Shown here piece by piece: positions 58,925 to 64,000 of a stretch of 64,000 nt of DNA. Source of the DNA: Pseudoblastomonas marina (GTDB lineage: Bacteria; Pseudomonadota; Alphaproteobacteria; Sphingomonadales; Sphingomonadaceae); NCBI RefSeq assembly GCF_014641655.1, contig NZ_BMID01000001.1, forward strand, positions 980,402 to 1,044,401, read 5' to 3'. The position numbers and the translations under genes were made by a program. Within the stretch, counting starts at the first letter, position 1. Each line of letters starts with the position of its first letter. Below the pieces are notes generated by a model. It was not told the origin of the DNA. It saw nothing but the letters and a program-made list of their open reading frames with translations, and ran no database searches.

Positions 58925-60193
58925 TCAGGTCCCTTCCGGAATGGGTCGCGTGTCGACGATATCGATGCCGTAGCCTTCGATTCCCGGCACGTTGGGGTGC
59001 GAATTGGAGAGCAGGATCATGTCGTGCACACCGAGGTCGGCGAGAATCTGCGCGCCGATCCCGTAGGTCCGCAACTCGGCCGAGGGATCGTCGCCGCCGC
59101 CGCGCAGCGGATCGGCCTCGCGCGGGCGTATCAGCAGCACGATCACGCCGCTGCCTTCCTCGCCGATCGCGGCCATCGCGCGCTGCAATTGCCGTTTCGA
59201 CGGGCCGGGCTCGCCGAGCATGTCGGCGAGCAGCGAGATCGTGTGGACGCGGGCGAGGGTAGGCTGCGCCGGGTCGATATGGCCCTTCTGGAGCACGAAA
59301 CTCTCGCTGCCGTCGACCGTGTTGCGATAGGTGATGAGCTTCCACGCGCCGCCGTAATCGGAAGTGAAATCGCGCTCGCCGAGACGTTCGACGAGGTGAT
59401 CGTTGCGGCGGCGATAGGCGATCAGGTCACGGATCGTGCCGATCTTGAGATCGTGCTTGCGCGCGAAGCCGATCAGATCGTCGAGCCGCGACATCGTGCC
59501 GTCGTCGTTCATGATCTCGCAGATCACGCCCGACGGATTGAGCCCGGCGAGGCGCGAGATATCGACCGCGGCCTCGGTGTGCCCGGCGCGGACCAGCACG
59601 CCGCCGTCGCGCGCGACCAGCGGGAAGACGTGGCCGGGAGTGGTGATGTCGTCGGCCCCGCGCGAGCTGTCGATCGCGACCGAAACGGTGCGCGCGCGGT
59701 CGGCGGCCGAAATCCCGGTGGTCACGCCTTCGCGCGCCTCGATCGAGACGGTAAAGGCTGTTTCGTGGCGGGTGCCGTTCTTGCGGCTCATCAGGTCGAG
59801 CCCGAGCTGGTCGACCCGCTTGCGCGACAGCGCGAGGCAGATCAGGCCACGCCCGTAGGTGGCCATGAAATTGATCGCCGCCGGGGTCGCCATCTGCGCG
59901 GGGATCACGAGGTCGCCCTCGTTCTCGCGGTCCTCGTCGTCGACCAGCACGAACATCCGGCCGTTGCGCGCTTCCTCGATGATTTCCTCGATCCCGACAA
60001 GCACCGGGGTCTCGTCCTGCGTGTCGAGGAAACGCTCGAGCTTGCCGAGAGTGTCGGCGGTCGGGTTCCAGCCTTCCTCGCCGCAATCGCGCAGCGTGTT
60101 GGCATGGAGCCCCGCGGCGCGGGCGAGGCCGGCCTTGGAGAAAGTCCCGTCATTGACGAGGGATCGGACGCGTTCGACAGTAGGATGTGACAT
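58925..60193 (-). CDS. ribB: HTH-fused 3,4-dihydroxy-2-butanone-4-phosphate synthase with degenerate RibA domain
   Basis: A 422-residue three-part protein. Residues 1-58 look like a helix-turn-helix ([21 protein letters not shown], then [12 protein letters not shown]), unusual for a metabolic enzyme. Residues 65-265 are the RibB synthase with [19 protein letters not shown] and [10 protein letters not shown]. The C-terminal part has the GTP cyclohydrolase II fold but lacks the CxxGD...CDC zinc cysteines, so it cannot be an active RibA. ATG 60193 has no good ribosome-binding site. A perfect palindrome lies just upstream. It is followed by ribH. Confidence 0.9.
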   Translation of the reverse strand: MSHPTVERVRSLVNDGTFSKAGLARAAGLHANTLRDCGEEGWNPTADTLGKLERFLDTQDETPVLVGIEEIIEEARNGRMFVLVDDEDRENEGDLVIPAQMATPAAINFMATYGRGLICLALSRKRVDQLGLDLMSRKNGTRHETAFTVSIEAREGVTTGISAADRARTVSVAIDSSRGADDITTPGHVFPLVARDGGVLVRAGHTEAAVDISRLAGLNPSGVICEIMNDDGTMSRLDDLIGFARKHDLKIGTIRDLIAYRRRNDHLVERLGERDFTSDYGGAWKLITYRNTVDGSESFVLQKGHIDPAQPTLARVHTISLLADMLGEPGPSKRQLQRAMAAIGEEGSGVIVLLIRPREADPLRGGGDDPSAELRTYGIGAQILADLGVHDMILLSNSHPNVPGIEGYGIDIVDTRPIPEGT

Positions 60194-60204
60194 GGGGTTG
60201 GAAT

Positions 60205-60224
60205 AATCACACCAGCGTGTGATT
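60205..60224. promoter_or_regulatory. Perfect palindrome upstream of ribB
   Basis: AATCACAC-CAGC-GTGTGATT, two perfect eight-base arms with a four-base spacer, 11 bases before the ribB ATG and directly after the enoyl-CoA hydratase stop region. It is the form expected of a dimeric repressor site and could also fold as an RNA hairpin near the translation start. The HTH head of RibB is an obvious candidate ligand. Confidence 0.65.
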
Positions 60225-60233
60225 GCAACCGTA

Positions 60234-61037
60234 TCAGTCGCCCTTGAACACCGGCTTGCGCTTTTCGATGAAGGCATCGACCGCCTCTTCGTGGTCGCGC
60301 GTCGTGTGCGACACGGCCTGCATCGCGGCCGACATTTCGAGGATCGTCGCGAGGTCGCTCCGCTTGGCTTCCCACAGCAGGCGGCGGGTCATCCGGACGG
60401 CATGCGCCGGGTTCACCGCGATCCGCTTCGCCAGCGCCTTGGCCGCGTCGATCAGTTCGTCGTCGGGGACGACCTGGCTGACGAGGCCCCAGGCGAGCGC
60501 CTGCTGCGCGTCGATCATGTCGCCGGTCAGCGCCATCTCCGCAGCCTTGGCGTGGCCGATGACCTTGGGCAGCAGCCACGCACCGCCATCGCCTGGGATG
60601 ATGCCGAGCTTGACGAAGCTCTCGGCGAACTTGGTGCCTTCACCCGCGATCCGCAGGTCGCACATGCACGCAAGGTCGCAGCCCGCGCCGATCGCGAAGC
60701 CGTTCACTGCGGCGATGATCGGCACCTCGCAGGCGGCGAAGGCGAGGGGGAGCCGCTGGATCCCGCGCTTGTAATTGTGACGGGTGCGCACCGGCGAGGG
60801 GTCGCGCAGGCCCGAACCGTCCTTCATCGCCTTCAAATCGCCGCCCGAACTGAACGCCTTGCCCGCGCCGGTCAGGATCGCCACGCGCGCCTGGCGATCG
60901 TCGTCGAGCCGCGCCAGCGCCGCCTCGAGCCCCTCGACCACGCTTTCGTCCGAGATCGGGTTGCGCTTCTCGGGCAGGTTGAGCGTGAGGGTGACGATGC
61001 CATCGTCGTCGCGGTCGTAGAGGATCGGGTCGGTCAC
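60234..61037 (-). CDS. Enoyl-CoA hydratase/isomerase family protein
   Basis: A 267-residue crotonase-fold enzyme of fatty acid or related acyl-CoA breakdown. The oxyanion-hole segment is AFSSGGDLKAM and the family pattern NGFAIGAGCDLACMCDLRIA is complete, with a possible catalytic glutamate in KFAESFVKLGIIPG. Exact substrate is not clear. GTG 61037 has AAGGAGAA upstream and is preferred to longer forms. The gene reads toward ribB. Confidence 0.88.
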   Translation of the reverse strand: MTDPILYDRDDDGIVTLTLNLPEKRNPISDESVVEGLEAALARLDDDRQARVAILTGAGKAFSSGGDLKAMKDGSGLRDPSPVRTRHNYKRGIQRLPLAFAACEVPIIAAVNGFAIGAGCDLACMCDLRIAGEGTKFAESFVKLGIIPGDGGAWLLPKVIGHAKAAEMALTGDMIDAQQALAWGLVSQVVPDDELIDAAKALAKRIAVNPAHAVRMTRRLLWEAKRSDLATILEMSAAMQAVSHTTRDHEEAVDAFIEKRKPVFKGD

Positions 61038-61143
61038 GGATGGTTCTCCTTGTTCGGCAGTGCCCATAGCAAAGCGAGCAGCCCTGTCACGGCTTGGCAT
61101 TGCGCGCCCGGCATGGCAGCTAGGCCGCCAAGGGAGATTTTTC

Positions 61144-62907
61144 ATGTACGCTATCCGCCTGTTCGCCAGCGCCGCCGCCGCCGCGCTCGTCGTCGCCACC
61201 CCCGCACTCGCCGATCCGGTCGACGATTACGAGGAGGTGCGGGAGGATATCTGGCAATGGTCGCTCGACAATTCACCATGGCTTTCGGAAAGCGTCGGCG
61301 ACCGGCGGAATGACGGCAAATTGGACGATCTCTCGATCGAGGACTACGATCGCCAGATCGCCAAGACGCGCGAATTCCTCGCCCGCCTGAACGTGATCGA
61401 CGAAAGCGCGCTGCCCGCCGATCTCCGCGTTGATTACGGTATCATCAAGACGAGCCTCGAGGACGAGGTGGAGGGATCGGCTTACGACCACAGTCGCTAC
61501 GTGCTGTTCACCAATCGCGGCGGGTGGTTCATGTCGCTGCCCTCGCTCGCGAACCGCTCGCCATTCTTCACCGCCGCCGATTACGAGAGCTACCTCCAGC
61601 GGCTCGAAGCATATCCGGCCTACAACGCGCAGGGGATCGAACGCAGCCGCGTCGCCGTCGAGAAGGGGCTGACCCAGGCCTGCGAACCGATGGAAGGTAC
61701 GGTCGAACGGCTCTCGACGCTCGTCGCCGGCGCGCCAGAGGAATCGGTCTTCTACGGCCCGTTCCGCCAAAAGCCCTCGACCATTGACGATGCGCAATGG
61801 GCGGCGTTCCAGGCGCGTGCGCGCGAAACGATCGCCGATGACGTCTATCCGGCCTACGAAGACTTCTTCAAATTCTACCGCGGTGAATACGAGCCCGAAT
61901 GCCGCACCGGCGCGCCGGGCGTCGCGGCGACCCCGGGCGGGGCGGAATATTACGACTACGTGGTCGGAAGCTACACGACCACCGACATGACCGCCGACGA
62001 GGTCCACCAGCTCGGCCTGAGCGAAGTCGCGCGCATCCGCGCAGAGATGGAAGAAGTCGCTGCCGAAGCCGGCTTCGCCAGCCGCGACGCCTATATCGAG
62101 CACCTGCGGACCGATCCGCAATATTACGCCAAGACGCCCGAGGAACTGATGACCTATGCCAGCGCGCTGGCGAAGGAAATCGACGGCTGGATGCCGAAGC
62201 TGTTCGGCAACCTTCCGCGCCAGCCCTACACGGTGCTGCCGATCCCCGCGGCGCAGGCGCCGGGCAATACCACCGCCTATTACGAGCGCGGCTCGCTCGA
62301 GACCGGGCAGCCGGGCATCTATCGCGTCAACACCACCGAGCTCGACCAGCGGCCGCTGTTCGAAATGCCCGCGCTCGGAGTGCACGAGGCGGTGCCGGGG
62401 CACCATCACCAGATCGCGCTCCAGCAGGAACTGGACCTCCACCCGCTGCGCCGCAACGGCACCTTCTTCACCGCCTTCGTCGAAGGCTGGGGGCTCTATT
62501 CGGAGCGGCTCGGGATCGAAATGGGGCTCTACGACACCCCGGCGAAGCAGATGGGACGCCTGAGCTACGAGATGTGGCGCGCGACCCGCCTGGTGGTCGA
62601 TACCGGTCTCCACTCGAAAGGCTGGACCAAGCAGCAGGCGGTCGATTTCATGACCGACAACACCGCGCTATCGGCGGGCAATATCGACGCCGAGGTCAAC
62701 CGCTACATCACCTGGCCGGGCCAGGCGCTCGCCTACAAGATCGGCGAACTCAAGATCCGCGAATTGCGCACCCGCGCCGAAGAGGCGCTAGGCAGCGAGT
62801 TCGACCTGCGCGCCTTCCACGACGCGGTGCTCGAAAACGGCGCGGTGCCGCTCGACGTGCTCGAAGCGCATATCGACCGCTGGATTGCGGGGCAGATGGG
62901 AGGCTGA
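61144..62907 (+). CDS. DUF885 secreted protein (putative metallopeptidase)
   Basis: A 587-residue exported protein. The signal peptide ends at PALADP (about residue 23). The DUF885 family signature [10 protein letters not shown] is present with EGWGLYSE downstream, giving an HExxxGH/E metal site. Members are often lipoproteins or periplasmic proteins of unclear peptidase activity. The gene is single, divergent from the enoyl-CoA hydratase gene, with AAGGGAG before the ATG. Confidence 0.88.
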   Translation: MYAIRLFASAAAAALVVATPALADPVDDYEEVREDIWQWSLDNSPWLSESVGDRRNDGKLDDLSIEDYDRQIAKTREFLARLNVIDESALPADLRVDYGIIKTSLEDEVEGSAYDHSRYVLFTNRGGWFMSLPSLANRSPFFTAADYESYLQRLEAYPAYNAQGIERSRVAVEKGLTQACEPMEGTVERLSTLVAGAPEESVFYGPFRQKPSTIDDAQWAAFQARARETIADDVYPAYEDFFKFYRGEYEPECRTGAPGVAATPGGAEYYDYVVGSYTTTDMTADEVHQLGLSEVARIRAEMEEVAAEAGFASRDAYIEHLRTDPQYYAKTPEELMTYASALAKEIDGWMPKLFGNLPRQPYTVLPIPAAQAPGNTTAYYERGSLETGQPGIYRVNTTELDQRPLFEMPALGVHEAVPGHHHQIALQQELDLHPLRRNGTFFTAFVEGWGLYSERLGIEMGLYDTPAKQMGRLSYEMWRATRLVVDTGLHSKGWTKQQAVDFMTDNTALSAGNIDAEVNRYITWPGQALAYKIGELKIRELRTRAEEALGSEFDLRAFHDAVLENGAVPLDVLEAHIDRWIAGQMGG

Positions 62908-62995
62908 TCGGCCGCCGGGGCCAGGCGAATCAATGGCGGTCCGCCTCGCCAACCATTCTACGTCACGAGCCGACCTCGGACCCGCCGTCGCCCGA

Positions 62996-63262
62996 TTACG
63001 GTGCCGACTTGTCGCGGTTAGAATAGACGATCGCGAAGATGATCAGCGAGAAGGCGAGCAGGCGGACGAGGAACAGCGGGCTGCGCTCCTCGACCGGGAC
63101 CTGGGTCAGCGCGAGCCAGGCATAGTTGACCGCGAGGAGGAAGAAGCTCGCCGCGAAGATCACGAACAGCCGCTGCCGGGTCCGGCGGTAATATTTGAGG
63201 AACAGCAGGCCCGCGATGGCGAAGGCCATGACGACCGCGCCGGAGAGGAATTGCTCGATCAT
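62996..63262 (-). CDS. DUF5985 membrane protein, copy 2
   Basis: An 88-residue protein with three membrane spans (about residues 7-24, 33-52 and 63-80) and the pattern LFLKYYRRTRQRLFVIFAASFFLLAVNY typical of DUF5985. Its start overlaps the stop of the preceding related gene by four bases. The two are tandem paralogues that probably form a membrane pair. Confidence 0.78.
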   Translation of the reverse strand: MIEQFLSGAVVMAFAIAGLLFLKYYRRTRQRLFVIFAASFFLLAVNYAWLALTQVPVEERSPLFLVRLLAFSLIIFAIVYSNRDKSAP

Positions 63263-63537
63263 CGGTCCTCCTCCGCTTCCCAGATGAAGCCGAACAGCAA
63301 CACCGACACCGCCAGCAGCGTCAGCACCAGACGGGCGAGCTTGAGGTCCGCCTGCGGGAAAATGATGTGGTCGACCACGACCAGCAGGTTCGCGATCGCG
63401 AGGAACGTAAAGCAGGCGCTGCTCCACAGCAGGACCGGGGACTGGACCTTGCCGTACTGGCGCAGCAGCAGGCCCGCACACAGCGCGCTGGTCAGGAAGC
63501 AGAGCAGGTAAACCAGGTCGGGAATGGTACTGCCCAT
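63259..63537 (-). CDS. DUF5985 membrane protein, copy 1
   Basis: A 92-residue protein with three membrane spans and the segment LLLRQYGKVQSPVLLWSSACFTFLAIANLLVVVD, also DUF5985-like. It overlaps copy 2 by four bases and begins two bases after the stop of a small regulator-like gene, so all three are one transcript. Confidence 0.78.
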   Translation of the reverse strand: MGSTIPDLVYLLCFLTSALCAGLLLRQYGKVQSPVLLWSSACFTFLAIANLLVVVDHIIFPQADLKLARLVLTLLAVSVLLFGFIWEAEEDR

Positions 63538-63539
63538 GG

Positions 63540-63911
63540 TCAGTCCTTTCGCAAGCGGAAAGCGTCGGCGAAAGCGTTGAGGCCCGGCGACTGGCGGGCG
63601 ATCATCAACCTTCGGGCGCGGCCCGGGAAACGCTGGTAGAACTCGCTGGCGCGCCTGGCGCAGGCCTCGAGGTCCGTGCTCACGGGGCGGAACTGAAGGC
63701 GTCCATCGCGATCGAGCGAGGCGATGCCGGCCGCGACCAGCGAAGAGACGCCCTGCTCGACCACCAGCTCGCTCGCCCGCATCCGTTCGACCAGTTCTGC
63801 TGCCGTGAGGCCTTCCTCGGGCATGGCGATCACGGTCGACAGCAACTCGAGGTCCCAGATCGACGAGAAACTGTCGCAGATAAATTGCTCGATGTCGTCG
63901 TCGGTCGCCAT
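63540..63911 (-). CDS. Small winged-helix-like protein
   Basis: A 123-residue soluble protein. The central part (about residues 15-75: SIWDLELLSTVIAMPEEGLTAAELVERMRAS then LVEQGVSSLVAAGIASLDRDGRLQF) fits a winged helix-turn-helix with a wing. No named family. It is the first gene of the trio with two DUF5985 proteins and may regulate or accompany them. Confidence 0.65.
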   Translation of the reverse strand: MATDDDIEQFICDSFSSIWDLELLSTVIAMPEEGLTAAELVERMRASELVVEQGVSSLVAAGIASLDRDGRLQFRPVSTDLEACARRASEFYQRFPGRARRLMIARQSPGLNAFADAFRLRKD

Positions 63912-64000
63912 CGTCGACCACCTACTCCCGGTTAAGCGTTTGAACGGCCTTAGATGGTCAGGCCGCAGCCTGCAAACCCGCTAAAATGTCACACCGGGAG

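Overview
The window is a stretch of alphaproteobacterial chromosome, most likely from the order Sphingomonadales and probably an Erythrobacteraceae member. The evidence is high-GC coding DNA packed edge to edge, a ubiquinone-linked aerobic lifestyle (sdhCDA, COQ4), LexA boxes of the GAAC-N7-GAAC type, EcfG-type stress promoters, and family combinations typical of that group (HTH-fused RibB, LuxR-DUF4019, paired DUF5985 proteins). It is core rather than mobile DNA. I found no integrase, transposase, phage structural gene, tRNA, rRNA or CRISPR array, and no gene-free stretch longer than about 300 bases.

Layout. 1-8.4 kb: proA (cut by the left edge) diverging from proB; bamD; a membrane diguanylate cyclase; recN behind an SOS box; a DUF2165 membrane protein; ligA. 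8.4-12.8 kb: a membrane protein, a class A beta-lactamase-like serine hydrolase, two envelope proteins, prmA and an SDR. 12.8-18.8 kb: sdhC-sdhD-sdhA without sdhB, two unrelated proteins, then an NsrR / truncated haemoglobin / DUF1971 cluster that looks like a nitric-oxide response unit. 18.8-22.6 kb: a ClpP-like protease and a BlaI / M56-peptidase / secreted-protein operon with two TTAC..GTAA operators, then a PF11720-type lipoprotein. 22.6-31 kb: miaA and serB with overlapping divergent starts, COQ4, an iodotyrosine-deiodinase-like flavoprotein, DUF3052, purL and several small membrane proteins. 30.5-36.5 kb: xseB-ispA-coaD, a cyclophilin, queA, a cyclopropane synthase-like methyltransferase and a class C-like serine hydrolase. 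36.5-43 kb: PilZ, SDR, purF, a Lol permease with lolD, glutathione peroxidase and small proteins. 43-50.7 kb: an inverted-repeat element, dnaE, a membrane-anchored LuxR-DUF4019 protein, an acyl-CoA ligase and small proteins. 50.7-58.4 kb: a radical SAM protein, DUF4170, four YqjD/holin-like envelope proteins under two EcfG-type promoters, eno, DUF2200 and an unrecognised 486-residue protein. 58.5-64 kb: ribH, HTH-ribB behind a perfect palindrome, an enoyl-CoA hydratase, a DUF885 protein and a DUF5985 trio.

Regulation is the most informative layer. Seven separate intergenic sites can be tied to a likely regulator or operon: LexA at recN, two NsrR-like sites, two BlaI-like sites, two EcfG promoters, and palindromes at COQ4 and ribB. 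The least described items are the RibB enzyme with its own DNA-binding head and adjacent palindrome, the BlaI/M56 operon whose sensor and secreted partner share a two-cysteine C-terminal domain, and the two-gene cassette at 56.7-58.4 kb.
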